From: Adiantum capillus-veneris
Taxonomy: Eukaryota > Streptophyta > Polypodiopsida > Polypodiales > Pteridaceae
Direction of reading: 5' to 3'
DNA: 60,000 bases
Assembly: GCA_014529385.2 (NCBI GenBank)
Contig: CM043945.1
Span: 147,642,741-147,702,740, forward strand
Under the pieces are notes generated by a model, which made no database searches, was not told the origin of the DNA, and saw only the letters and a list, made by a program, of their open reading frames with translations. Positions 10,739 through 24,500 of the stretch are shown here, one piece after another. The translations under genes were made by a program, and so were the position numbers. Each line of letters begins with the position of its first letter. Positions within the stretch are counted from its first letter, which is position 1.

Positions 10739-12577
10739 TAAATACCGAGTGAACATAGCAATTCTTGACTTACCAATTGTTTGACTGTAGGTGTAGGCAA
10801 AGGCAGTCCTGCTACCCCCCCTTAATTGGGGGGAAAAAAAGTGGTGAAGAAGGGGGAAAATCATCAGCTTGAGGTCCCCTCGACATTGTAGTTCACACAA
10901 CTTTCAAAAAGAAGCCAAGATGGAGGCCTCCAAAAGCCTAACCACACAGCCACTTGGAGGGTTGGGAAATAGAAGTACCAATTTAAATAGGCAGGGGGGA
11001 AGCTCTAGAGATGGCTTGCAAATTGTACATGGATGAGATTGCCGATGGCAACGGCAGCGTTGGCAGAGAAGGTTCCCCAAGAATTTATACTCATTATGAT
11101 AAGCTCTATGCATATGGCATAGTTGTGAAGGCTGTGTCTTCATGAGTATAGCTAGGATTTACTCTCACAAGACCTGGTAAACATTTCTCCTAGTTCTCCA
11201 GGATATACCTGCTTGCTACATAAGGGAGACAATGTGATCGGTGACAATTTCACAAGCCCTGAAGAGGCCACACTTTTGACATTGACATGATACCAACAAT
11301 GACGTATGTTGCCTTTGTGAAGTTCAAAACTATTTCTAGACAACTAGAGATAAATAGAGGGTCCTTAATTACTATCACAGTTGATCCAAAAAAACCCTCT
11401 ACAATGCATGACATGGTATACAGCCATGGTACGTTGATTTCACAACGCATTGCCTAGAGATGGACAAAGTACCAGTTTCCCAATATGTTCTCGATTATCT
11501 AATACATGGCACTCCCATGTCATAAGGGTCTAAAATTATTAAATATAAACTCATGCAAATCATACCAGCCAGACATCATCCATCTCAACCTTGATCCTCA
11601 GACCAAAAGATACAGTTCTGTTAATATCCTTTCTTTATGGAGTAGAGCATGGTCTTATCTAGTGACCCCAGCAAGAATGAGGGTTCCCAAGGAGAATAAA
11701 CCACTTGGCTTCCTTGATTTGTGAATGAAGGTCCTTTCGATGTTGAATTAAAGAATTGATTAGACACAATCTGACATAAACGACCTACATCAAATTGTAT
11801 GGCTGTATATCAACCTGTGACAATAAGCTAAACTAAAAAAATGTACCCTTGTGGTAGACCATAGATATACCTCATGATTTGTTAATGGTGCCCCACCGTG
11901 GGGGTGTTTTCTAAAGTTCCCATGTAATTCCATCTCTGAATAATTGGATTTAAGATTCTCAAGTTTACCTGCATGGTCATCAACGTTAATGTTAATGCAA
12001 ACCTGGTTTCAGAAGTAGAATTTACACACAACTGAAAGGCAAATGCTTGAGGGAACACTACTTTTTTACATGCATTCATCAACTCAAAAGGTGCATCAGA
12101 ATTTGAGATGAAGCCGGTCGAACAACTAGGGGCCAGAAGTACTTGTACTGTACTACTTAGATTGCTTAATCTGATCAGTGATGATCCTAGCATGTCTCCT
12201 TCCAACAAACAAAGTTTCTTTACAAGATTGGGGATGCCAGATACTACTAGCCAGGAGTGTCCCACCAACCCACACAGGCAGCTGGAATAATAGAAGCCAA
12301 ACCTCAGGAAATGGGGCAATCATTTAGGCAGGCATAGCAAAGACATTATTCTACTGTAGCATGACAGCACAACGAAAACCTTATAGAGAGCTCACTATTT
12401 AAAACCTGCTGTTTTTGTGGACCTAAACCAAATTTTTATTTTCTTTTCTAAAGTAATTCTTCTTTTCGGCAAAGTGGTCAGACAGATTCAACAGTAAAGT
12501 ATCAAGCTTGGCAGTGATATGTTCTTCTGTAAATTGAGGTAAATGTAAATTTCAGAATTCAAGGATCCAGACGTTAC
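10693..12577. other. Host-gene flank, no exon confidently recognised
   Basis: This 1.9 kb lies between LINE A and the last exon I can place for the transporter gene. The downstream exons (transmembrane segments 7-12) should lie here on the minus strand if the gene is intact. Several open stretches exist on the minus strand (for example 12319-11882) but none matches the expected NWG, WLPTY or HQD motifs. I see no transposon signature. Confidence 0.5.
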
Positions 12578-12693
12578 CTTTTTCAGTAATTCATTAAACC
12601 AACAAGACATCCTTGTAAGCCCTTTAGAACCCTCAGAAATGAAAATAGAGCTACTCATAGGTCTTGTTGCATTTATGGAAAGTCTCACATTGC
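12578..12693 (-). CDS. Transporter exon: cytosolic linker before helix 7
   Basis: 116 bp, acceptor CAGAG, donor GTAACG, phase 0 at its end. In frame it gives GNVRLSINATRPMSSS and ends CWFNELLKK, a plausible serine-rich linker running up to the 'PVW' start of helix 7. Support is phase agreement and an open frame. Sequence conservation in this loop is low. Confidence 0.6.
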
Positions 12694-15600
12694 CTCTGAT
12701 CTAGGCTAGGCTTGTATGGCATTGTTTGTAACCAAAACCTGTACTAAGGCGCTCAGAAATGTGAATAAAGGAACCTCGCTCAGAAGTAATCCACTGCATA
12801 CAGCAGCATAACCTTTTTTGGTGTATAAAGTAAGGCTGACCTTAACTCGCCAGAAATCATAGGATGCATAATTTGTGTATTCATTCTTGAAGCATGCCGA
12901 AGAATGGAATTTTTATGCAACATTCACTCATCTTGAGGGACACATAGAGCAAAAAATGTTTTCAAAACTTTTGATAGACAAGATTACCTCTGTCCCATGC
13001 TTCCCATGTGGTACTCCATTCAGACGAGAGCTTAAAGCCGATGCACCTGTAATCAGATTTCCAAGAAGCTGTGTGTGTATCAGTGCTTGCATTGCATGCT
13101 TGCATGTGTTGTGTTGTGCTCTGCCTTCATTTTGGGTGAGTAAAATCTGTCAATAGACCGAGACTCTTTACGAAGATAACTTTCCTCTTTGAATCGTATA
13201 AATTGCAGTTGTAAAAGACATTCCGCGAAACTGCTTGCTGCTGCTGCCGTACATGATAGCCATCGTCATCCCCCCCCCCGCGCCCTTTTCGCCAGCTCCC
13301 CCATCGCACTACCCTGCAGTCCGCCCCTCTGGAGGAGGCCCAGACCTTCGGCACAAACTCAGACCCAGCCTTCTAGGGCTAGCCAGACATTGCAGACATT
13401 GGCACAAGAGCTTAGGCAGGTTCCTCCTCCAAGCTTGGTGCCCAGGCAGAGGAGGGATGGTAGCAGGTCCATGACCGTCGTCGCCAGGGACCACCACACT
13501 TCGGCCCCCCTAGTGGCCGTCTTAGACTAGGCCAACAGCAATGGGTTCTCACAGTGAATTGTTTTGACCCCTTACAGCACAAGGAGGCCACAGTTCCACC
13601 CTCCACCTCAGCTTCACCACCAACAGCCCCTCCTCCCCCATGCCACCCGCCCCCCCAACCTCCACCTCCCCCCGTTGCCACCCCCTCCCCTCCCATTCCA
13701 CCCACTAGCCCCCCTACTTCCTCATCCTCTCCTGCTCCTACCCCACAGCCGGCCAGAGGGCAAGACCTTCATCGTCCGCTAGGAGGTCTCCTGGCAACGC
13801 TTTTGCCACGAGCCGTTTGACAAGAGAGGAGCATACGACCTCCCTGCTTGTGCAGACATCTCCCTTTGCTGCAGTCCCTCGAGGATTAACGAGTTTTGAC
13901 ATCCGTCGCCAGTGGGACTTCTTCGCCTACGACTTCACACGTTTCCTCAGCGACTCTTCACCAAACTTTGAGGCGGCTTGCTTCAGAGTCCATGTATTGT
14001 TCTTGCAACTAGAGGGATAGAGGCCCTGGACACCGCGATCGATTTCTCTTTTCCTCTGTTTGGCAAGGATCCGTCTGAGTGGACTCTAGACTCCGTGATG
14101 GATTGGCTTCAGGCTTCAAGTTCAAGGTCTTGAGTTCTCTCACCACACGGGAGACTTGGGGGTTACAGAATTGGTACAGACTCTGTGGCCATTGGCCAAG
14201 TTCTTAGCGACACCTCCGGACACAGCAAGATGTAGACACATTATGATACATTTTTTTGTTGACACGCAAAGTCCACCATGCTATGTACATATACATGAGG
14301 ACTCCTGGACGGAGGAGGTAGCCCTATAGACCGCACACTCTTCTTGGGCCTGGGTTGGACAATCTTTGTAGTCACGTCTATCTTGGAGTCGCTCGAACGC
14401 GGATTACTCCCCATCCAAGCCGGCCTCAAAAATAGTGAGGTTTGCTGCTGTTGCAACATTGGTTTTCTCTCACTGACTCCATGAGGATTGTCTCATGGAA
14501 TGTGCAAGGATTAGAAGGACCCCAGTTCCAACCCCAGCGGGGTCGGTTGCGGCAGGAGCTTCAGCGATGCCTTCCGGGTGGTGCGATTGATATTCTTATG
14601 CTTCAGGAGCATCATATTTGTGAGAGCCGCATTAGACACTGTGGTCAGATTTTGCAAGGTTGCTATGAGACTTTTTGGCCAATTCCATTTGGGCCTGAGG
14701 TATCCAGGGAGGGGTATGTATGACTATTGCGGACTCATGGAAACAGGCCATTATGAGGGCGCGGCGGCGGATTACTATGCAGGTTCAACGTTGCCTCATG
14801 GGCTTCCTGAACATATATGTGCCCAATTCGGCATTGCACGAGCAGAGTTTTGGTCTCATATTGTAGATTCTCTGCCGCATGCAGAGCAGTAGTGGCAGCT
14901 TGGGAGCCTCTATGTACGACTTTGCGGGTTTTTGATGTTTGGCAGCATTCAGGCTTTGTGAGGCCCCCAAACAGCTTGTCTTTATCTCGCTTTTACCGCA
15001 TAGTAGAAGGAGTGAATCTATCTCGGATAGATCGCTTCTATGCCAGTGACCACTTCTGTGACATGGGTGGATATGTTTGTATTGTGGCAAGGACTACTTT
15101 TTCGACCATGCACCACTGATCCTCACTGTCAAGACAAACAAAGGAGGGGGAGCACGATGCTACGCATCCCACACAGGATTTTGCTGGATCCAGAGCTTAG
15201 AGAGCGAGTGGTGGCACTCTCAACAGAGAGCTTGGATACGTTGTCGAGAAATTTGCGGTCTTACCAGGAAAGCACCGGGCTTATGGCTGTGAGAGTTTGT
15301 GAGAGAACTCAACAAAAACTATATGAAGGAGTTAAACCATAGATGCCATGAAGACTAGGGTTTGGAAAGAAATGCAATCAAGGAAGATTCACTCTTTCTC
15401 TCTTGCACTCACACACACAAAGAAATAACACAAAAGAGAATGTCAAAACAATACGAAAATGAAAACATCAAGGCTATGGTCATATCGTATCATGGGTAAT
15501 ATGAAAGGGTTAATAGATGAATTAATGGCATTCAATCTTGGCTGACCAAATAGGCTACGAATTGTTCTTTGGAATTGTAGTTTTGTGCTTACCATAATAT

Positions 15601-18531
15601 ATATATTTTGTCTAGTGATTGGGATTAATTGTGTGTACAAATCCTCTTGGTTCATAGCAAGATAACTACGCTTACGTCAAAAGAAACGTTATAGTCTATG
15701 AGAGGTAGTATGATGGGATCCGGTGATAGAAGTATTTCATTAAGCCTTTCTGGGCCAAAGAGAAACACTATACGTTGTTGAAAGTGTATTTTTCGGCTAA
15801 TCCATACGTTAATTCTAATAGATCGTACAGAGTGAAAGCGATAGAAATGATCATCATGTGGGTTATTCATCTAGGATAGTATGTGAGAAATGTAGATATG
15901 AGAGAAGTGAAGAGATGAGAAGTTTCCCTCCCAAGCCCTATTCTTGCCCGTAGGCAATAAGGATACTGCGGAGAGAGATGTACCTGTAGCAAAGAGAACC
16001 TAGAGAGGATGAATTACTAAGAATGAGAGAGATAGGTTTGGTTAAGGAGATGAGATTAGATACATATATATATGTTGGATTAGAGATGAAAATGAAAACA
16101 ACAAGAAATCAAGAAAACATCAATGTAGAACACATCTTACTTGAAACCCTTCGGCACCATTATTGATGGGAGAGAGAAGAAGAGGGGAGAATTCAACGTT
16201 GATTGATACGCCACGTACAACACCTTCTTTGATTAGAGTTGATCTTCCAAGGATAGCGTACAAGAATGGCTAGTCTTCCTCTAGGAGAAAGTGTAGGCTG
16301 GGGCTTATGTTAATGGGGCTAAGTACAATTAGGCATTACTACTCACTCCCTCAACAATTCCTCTCATCAATGGCTTGAATGCTTGAGTTTATTTTCAAGG
16401 AAGAAGAGGTCCCCTTTTATAGGTGAAGGGAACCCCCAATGGTTTACACAAAAAGAGAAGAGCCAGTGTGAATAGGAATTGGAAAAGTTGGAAATGAGCT
16501 GTCCCTGCATGATGTGGGCAGAATGGGGTCCAGTATTTTGATCATATCTCCTCAACTGTGGCTCCAAATAAAAAAGTAAAAATATAGGCAGAAACTTCAG
16601 CTCATTAGCTACGATTTTCATTTTAAAATCATTTTCCAATTCGGATTGGAACCTTGTGTAAAAAATTCATCAAAATAGGGTCCATTTCTAGCAGCAAAAG
16701 TCTTCCCGTGGTCCCATTAGCCTAGACTTTCATTTAATTCCAAAGGACACCTCATGCCATATGAAAGCATGACATTGCTCCTTGACAAAGTTTTGTAATC
16801 ATGCTTGCAATAATGCATTAAAATAAGTGTATCTTTGAAATCATGCCACCTAGTGTCCCACTAGGATTTGATTCCCTCCTAGTAGCTATTTAAAAAGAAA
16901 TATAAAAAAAGTATAAAAAATACATAGAATATATATATATTGGAGTTTACCCTAAATATAGGATCTAGCTAGGGTGTGAGATGATAATGAGATAGTAGAA
17001 ATAAAGAATCAATGCTTTTTGCCCCAAGTTAAAGAGGCGGAGCTATTGAGCTTTTCCCATCGTATTTTCTGATGGTAAAGTAAAGATAGGTTACCCTTGA
17101 GAAAAATAATAGGATGAGATAGAAGGCTTATTATTATACTTAAATATGCATATGTACATTATAGGAAAGATAATTATGTATCTAAAAAGTTATAAGATAG
17201 ATCTTGTAGCATGCGTTCCCACTATGTACGTGTCACAGCACGACAACGTAGAACTCCCCTGCTGATAGAGTGGATGCACCTCGCTTGGCTGCAGCCAAGG
17301 AGGACGAGAAGCGTCTCCGACGAGGCGGCGTTTTCTTGCGGAGGATGCAAGAGTAGCACCCAGTCGGTCCTTGGTTGGAGGAGCACATGCAGCAAGCTAG
17401 ACAAGAGCTGACTAGAGTTAAAGAGGCATCATGAGTTTGCCTTCCATCGACAACCATCTTAGTGGACCCACGTGGGTGACAGAGTTACTATGGAGTTCTT
17501 TGAGACGGTGGGTCCCCACCATGCGCACACCAATGTCAACCAATTAAGGAGACCCGAGGGGTCAGTTGCTTCAGAGCATGAGGATATGCATGCACTTGCT
17601 ACAGACTTTTACCAAGATTTGTTGTAAGTTGAGTCACAGTCAGAGCGTCGGGATGCATGCAGAGAGAGCAGGTTTGGGCATATATGCCCTGCCTTGTTAC
17701 TAAGGAGATGTGTCAGAGACTAGAGCTTCCCCTCCAGCTAGAGGAGCTCCATGAGGCCCTCAGAGCCTCCCCCGAGGTAGCTGTCCAGGGGAGGATGGTT
17801 TGACTCCCAGTTTCTTTTTGGAGTACTAGAACTTTCTTGGTTCACATCTTTGCAACGCATTTCAGTACATCTGACACACTAGCGCGATGCCTGACAGCAT
17901 GAGTGAGGGCTTGATTTACCTTATTCCCAAAAGGAGAGAGGCTCCTTGGATGAGATTCGATAGTGGCGACCCATCACCATCCTCAACTCAACCTACAAAA
18001 TTCTACCAAAGGCTCTAAGCTTGAGGATTTAGCCACTACTAGAGAGCATTATACATGGGACCAAGATAGGTTTTGTCAAGAAGCGTAGTATCCTTGACAA
18101 CATCTTCACTTTTTGGGAGGCCTCACGCGTCTCCAAGGAGAGGATCTCGTGATACTCCTCTATTTTAAAAAGGCTTACGATAGAGTTGACCGGGACTTCT
18201 TGGAGGGCACTCTACGTAGGATGGGTTTCTCAGATGCTTGGATCACAGGTGTGTCAGCTCTCTGTGCGCACAGTCAGGTCCTCTTGGCAGGGGGAAGAGG
18301 GGAGCGCTTCATGCTCACACGCTCAATCAGACAAGGTTTCCCTCTAGCCCGGTTTCTTTTTCTATTCTATGCTGAGGCGATGAGCAGATTTTTGATTTCA
18401 CATCAGGTTGGCTTGAGTGGTTTAAAGCTCCCTGTTAGGGAGACAAGCTACTGGACGTTGAGTTTGCACCACGTGCCAATAGAAAAGAACAGACTAAACA
18501 GACTTTTAGCACTTCAATAACTGAACTGAAC

Positions 18532-18586
<55 letters not shown>

Positions 18587-21500
18587 ACGCGACACGGAGT
18601 GGAGGAATTCCACCCCAGAGAGTATTGGCCCCAAACCTTGGCACCCCTTTCGGTATTTCATTATATTGCATCATCAAAGTACAAGCCAGTACTCTAGACT
18701 CTGCACCTTCTTCAAGAAGCATGCTAGAGAATGAGCCCTTAGCACATATTTAAAGGCCCTTGGCCTATGAAAAGCAATTTACATGAAAAGCCTTCAAACT
18801 CAAAAGCTTCTGGTCCAAAAGCAATGCCAAAAAGCTACCAGCGTAAATCACGGAATTCCGTACAACTGCCACGTCAGCACTGTCAACGAAAAATCCAAAA
18901 ACTGCCACGTCATCAACTGCTACGGATGTGTGCGGTTCCTGCTTTATTTTAATCCTTTATGTCACTTGGGGCCCCATTGGACGGGGTCCCCATAAGTTGG
19001 TAGGACTTCTTCTTCTGTTACTTGTTCTTCTTAGGGTTTAGGCCACTCGGCCGGCATCTGCAAGTTCACTCCATTCTTTAGGGCTTTGACACGTCAGCAG
19101 TTTGTGACAACGACTCAACCTTGTACTTGGAGGGCTAGAAGGCCAATCTGCACATGTGTGAGCAGGCTCTTCAGGTGTTTGGGTTGGCAATGCTCCTACA
19201 TCTGATTGGTCGCCAAGTGAGGGTTTCAGGTGGATTCCCCATCGGACTGCAGTTCGCTATCTAGGTTGTCAGGTTGGCCTCGACTTGTCCCCTGAGCAGT
19301 AGACTGCTCCTCTCCTCCTATTCATGAGGAGGAAGTTGCTCCATTGGAGATCGCCAAAGCTCTCTTTGGCATGCAAAGTTGTAGTGGCCAACCAGGTTGT
19401 GTTTGCTACTATGTGGTACATGACGTCGATGGATCTTCTCGAGCTCCTTGTCACGTGACACATCCAACCCTATGTGTCCGTGGACAAGCTACAGCATGAT
19501 CAGGGTTCAGTTCAGTCAAGTCAATCTAGAATAGGAAGTGATCTGGCACTTCTGTGAGTCTCTTCGCAGACCGTGCATGTCCAGACACTTAAGAGTAGAT
19601 GCATATCCTCTGGTTGCACACAGCATGATCAGCAGCATTACCATCAGAATCCATCAGGAGCATTTCCAGTGCACAGAACCTATTTTCTCTATTTTTGACA
19701 TTTTTCACTTATTATTTTTAAGTGACTTTTGCTGGAAACTAGGTAGGGCAATTTGCATAAGATATAATATATAGAAACCTAGCGCTAGCACTTTCTGGCA
19801 GAAGAGGTAGCAGAAGCATTGCTCAATAGGCAACCTCTCAAGCAAGACCAACCAAGGACCTGGCGTTTTCTTTCATGAGCAAAGCCAGTGTTTTTCATGA
19901 TGTCACAAAGTGATGACGTGGCGGACAACAGAAACCCTAATTTCTGCCAAAAACCCTAATTTTCGAAAATCGCGGAGGCTTAATTTTTTTAATTTTTTGA
20001 AAATGATGAGCGACGCGAATTTTGCTTTTTTTTTCATAAAAAAAGAGAAAAGACTCTCTAAGAGAGAGAACTGATGCTTTTTATTTTAAAAGCTTTTGGG
20101 GCTCTGTTTTTGGGCATCCCTTGTAACCATTAAATTAGTGGTGAGGGCCTCACTTCTCAGAGGATCTGGACGCAGAGTCTGAGAGTGAAACCCTAACCGC
20201 TCTCTTGTACTTTGATGATTGATTAATACAAAAAGAAATACCGAAAGGGACGCCAGTCTTTGGGGCCAATATCTCTAGGCACGGAACTCCGCCAGGCCAG
20301 TGCAAATCTATTGTGATCTGTGAATTGTTTTGAAGCGGTTATTTGGTGCTGTCGCGGTTGATTCTTGACTTGGAGTGTCCAAGTCTGTTACAGTGGTATC
20401 AGAGCACGGCCGATTTCTCTTCTACGGGAAATCCGATCCTCGAATTTTTTTTCCGCGACACCTATGGCTTCAAGCAATGATCAGTCGACTCCCTCTGCAT
20501 CTGGAGATGCGGGCTGGGATCACAATGAAGATTCAGACAGAGTATGGCCCGCCTCAGCCTACTCAGGCGGAGCAAAGAGAGATGGAGCGTCGTCGATTGA
20601 TTGGCGATGCAACAAAGATGATGTTCAATTTTGCCAAGGACCCGAAGATGGCAAAATATGTGACCCAGACCTCTTTGGAAGAGGTACACATGGAGTGGCA
20701 AAGAACCACCACAACACTCCCGAAACCCGCTCTCAAGAAATCTTCTGCCTCCAAGAAATATACGAAGAAGGAACTGGAGAACGTGGTTGATGCATGGATT
20801 GCTCAGCTTTTCGACGTGCAAAAGAAAGGCAAAAAGCACGGTAAAAAGCAGAAGAAAGGCACTGACTTCCCGGGATATTTGGGTCGTCGGTCGACTTTTG
20901 ACAAGGCAAAGAATCAGAAGAAGCATGTTCGATTTGAAGGAGTACCCAGTTCTTCTTCTTCTTCTTCTTCTGACAGTTCTTCTAGCTCTTCAGATTCGAG
21001 CGAAGAAGACAGAAAAGGTAAAAAGCGAAGCAAGAAACAAAGCTTCGGAAAGGGCAAGAAGAAGGCTACATCTCGCCCAGAGACTGAGAGTTCTACTGAG
21101 GACTCGTCTACAGATAGCTCAGATTCCGATGACGGAAAGTTTTATGCGAACAAGAAGAATTTTTACAAAGCCAACCAATATGACTTTCTCGAAGATAAAA
21201 GCAAGAAAGTCCGAGAGTTTAAGGTGGCCACTCGATCAAGTTTGATACTTTTCAGGATACTCAGATGCTTCGAAAGCTTCGTCTTTTCTACAGCAGTTTG
21301 ACATCGCTTTCGCGGGAGGACGCTATTCAGAGCACTCCAAGATTCGGAGAGCTGCCTCTTACTTTAAGGGGAATCCTCGTAATTGGTGGTCCACGCTTCT
21401 TTTAAACAAGAGTGCGCCAGTTAAATCATAGTCACAAGGGACGCATTCCGGGACGGGGGAACGGGGGACGGGGGACGGGGCTGAAATTTAAGAAGCTTTT

Positions 21501-24500
21501 TATTTCTTCTTGGTTGACACAAGAATATGAACGAGATGTACGAGCTGCTTGGAACCATCTTCGGATGACCAAGAAAGATACAATCGATGCTTATTGTGCA
21601 AGATTCTGGAGCTCTTTTCTGCCCGCCTCTTCATTCAAGAAGATCTCGTTAAGAGAACAGATTGAGCGGTTTACCTTGGGTCTACCTACAGAGATCCGAG
21701 ATCACTGCTTGGAACAGAAGTCAGCTTCTATTCAAGAGTTGATGAGTCATGCAAAGCGGGGCTTTGCCATTCACTTTGGCAGTCTGACCTACCCCATAGA
21801 TGAGGCCATGACACAAGGAGCCGAACAGATTTATGGAAATGAAAGTAGAAAGAAAAAGAGCAACCAAGAGAAAAAAAGAATGCACAACCCAAGCTTCCTC
21901 CTGAGGAGAGAGCTCGCTTCATCAGAGAGGGGAAGTGCTTTGGATACGGGGAACATGGACATATCTCCGCGAAGTGCCCTAAAAAGGCATAGAAAGAACG
22001 AAATGATAAAGACGACGACAGGCCTGACAGTTCGAGAGCAGCTAAGGAATGTGGCAGATAGAAAAGCAGAACTGGTACCACATGGCGTGGGACCTCCACC
22101 GAATCAAATGAATGAAAGTACAAACTCTGCCGCTTTTTGGGGCAAAGTGAAGGATCGGGAAGCTCTTTTGAAGAAGCCAAGGCCAACTTCTTTTCACTTG
22201 GAATTGGCGGCTCGATTTCGAATTACGCCCGACAGACTGACGCCACAGGCGGAGGTAGTTCGACTGGCACCCGGATGGGATGTTGCCATTACACCGAGCA
22301 TTGGCAAACTTCGTTTGCAATGACAGGGGTGTTCAGGGCACGCGAGTGCCGTTCTACTCAGGATGCCTTGGTACAACAAGAACTACGCCGTGGTTGACTA
22401 CAGGGCCGAGAAAGCGACTTTGATAAATGAAGGGCTTAGAGATTGTACTTCATGAACTTCAGTTTTCTTACTCATTCTTTTGGGAGAACTGAACGATGGA
22501 TAAAGGTTGAATATGTTTTGACCTGAAGAAAAGAATGCCAAGATTTTTTCTCCACGCTCATGCCGATTGCTTTTGAGAGGGCCTGAAGATCAAACCATTG
22601 ATCTGATACCTGGAAGCACGCCACCGAATCGGCCACCTTACCGTGTGAGCCGAGTACAGAATGAAAAGATTATGAACCCAGTGAAAGACCTCTTGGAAAA
22701 GGGTCTTGTCCAGCCTAGTACTTCACCGTATTGCTCTCCAGTGTTGTTGGTTTTTAAGAAAGACGGATCTTGCAGAATGTGTATCGATTATAGCACTCTC
22801 AACGAAATCACCATCAAGAACAGATTTCAGATTCCTAGGATCGACGATATACTCGACAGGTTACAGGGATCCTCATGCTTTTAGCAGGATTGACTTGAAG
22901 AGTGGATATCATCAGATCAGGATAGCGCCGAGAGATGTCTACAAGATAGCTTTTCGGACGACTTTTGGGTTATTTGAGTTTCTAGTGATGCCTTTTGGCT
23001 TAACCAATGCTCCTCCGACATTTAACCGGATGATGGATAGGATTTTTTTTCGAGAGTACAGGCTACTTGTTGCCACTTTCTTTGACGACATCATTGTTTT
23101 CTCCAAGAATGAGGCAGAACACAAAGATCATCTGCTTCAAGTCTTTCAGGCATTACGAGATCACACGTTAGTGATTAATGCAAAGAAAAGTGAATTTTTC
23201 CTACCAAAGATACACTTTTTGGGACACGTGTCAGCAGAGCAGGAGTACAAATGGACCCGGCCAAGATAGAGACTATCCGTGATTGGCCCGATTTGAGCAA
23301 TGTCAATGAAGTTAGAAGCTTCTTGGGACTGTGTTCGTACTACAGGCGGTTCATACGAAAGTTTGTAGAGGTTGCTTCCCCTTTGCATACCTTGACACAG
23401 AAAGGAGTACCTTTTTCGTGGGGACCCACAGAGGTGACTGCCTTTCGGACATCGAAAGAGAAATTGACTACGGGACCTATTTTGACTTTGCATGACTTGC
23501 AGAAGTCATTTGAAGTATATTGTGATGCTTGTGGTCGTAGTCTGGGTGCGGTCTTGATGCAAGAAGGCCATGTCATAGCTTACGAGAGCCGTTTGTTCTC
23601 TAGACCGGAGATGACAGCACAGATCTATGAGAAAGAGCTTTTGGCGGTTATCCATGCTCTTACTCAGTGGCGGCATTACCTACTCGGAGCGGATTTTACT
23701 GTCTTTACAGACCATCAGAGTTTGCGCTACTTCTTCTCACAGAAGCATCTTTCGGAAAAGCAGATGCGGTGATCGAACATCTTGTCACAGTTCCACTTCC
23801 AAATTGTCCATGTGCAGGGACAAAAGAATGTGGTGGCATATGCTTTGTCTCGGAAACCGTTGGTTCTGGCTGTTTCCACGATACATCATAGGAGCTTCAA
23901 GGATATGGTCGATCAGTATGCCACAGATACAGATTTTGCAGATATTTTCACACGGATACGGGATGGGGAGACAGTGGTTGGATACTCCCTTCGGGAAGGC
24001 TACTTGATGAAAAAGACTATGTTGTGCGTTACACAACCGTTGAGGGATAAGGTTATGACTGAATGCCACTGTCCACCTTTTACGGGTCACCACAGCATTG
24101 CTACCACCATGAAAGGGGTAGAGAGATATTTCTTTTGGCCGAGACTCAAGAAAGATGTGGAAGAGTTTGTGCGCAGTTGCTTGGTATGCCAGAAGGTCAA
24201 GTTTGACAGGCATAAGGCACAGGGATTGTTACAGCCTTTACCCATACCCACCCACCCCTGGGAAAGTATTGCAATGGATTTCATTTTTGATCTCCCGAGA
24301 ACACAGAAAGATCACGATGCTTTTCCGATTACATGGCACGTCTGAGACGATTGTCTCCGACAGAGGCCCCAGATTTATGAGTTTGTTTTGGAAGGCAATT
24401 TGGGAGAACATTGGCACGTAGTTGTAGTTCTCGTCATCGTTCCACTTGCAAACTGACGGGCAATCTGAGATTGCCAATTCAGTGATTTTAGATTTATTGA

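Noticed and set aside
11882-12319. 145-codon minus-strand frame next to the transporter exons
   Set aside because: Considered as the next exons, but none of NWG, WLPTY or HQD appears and no set of GT/AG sites gives a phase-consistent continuation.
20462-20926. 154-codon minus-strand frame opposite the chromovirus gag
   Set aside because: Mirror of the Lys/Ser-rich sense frame; no domain and no independent signals.
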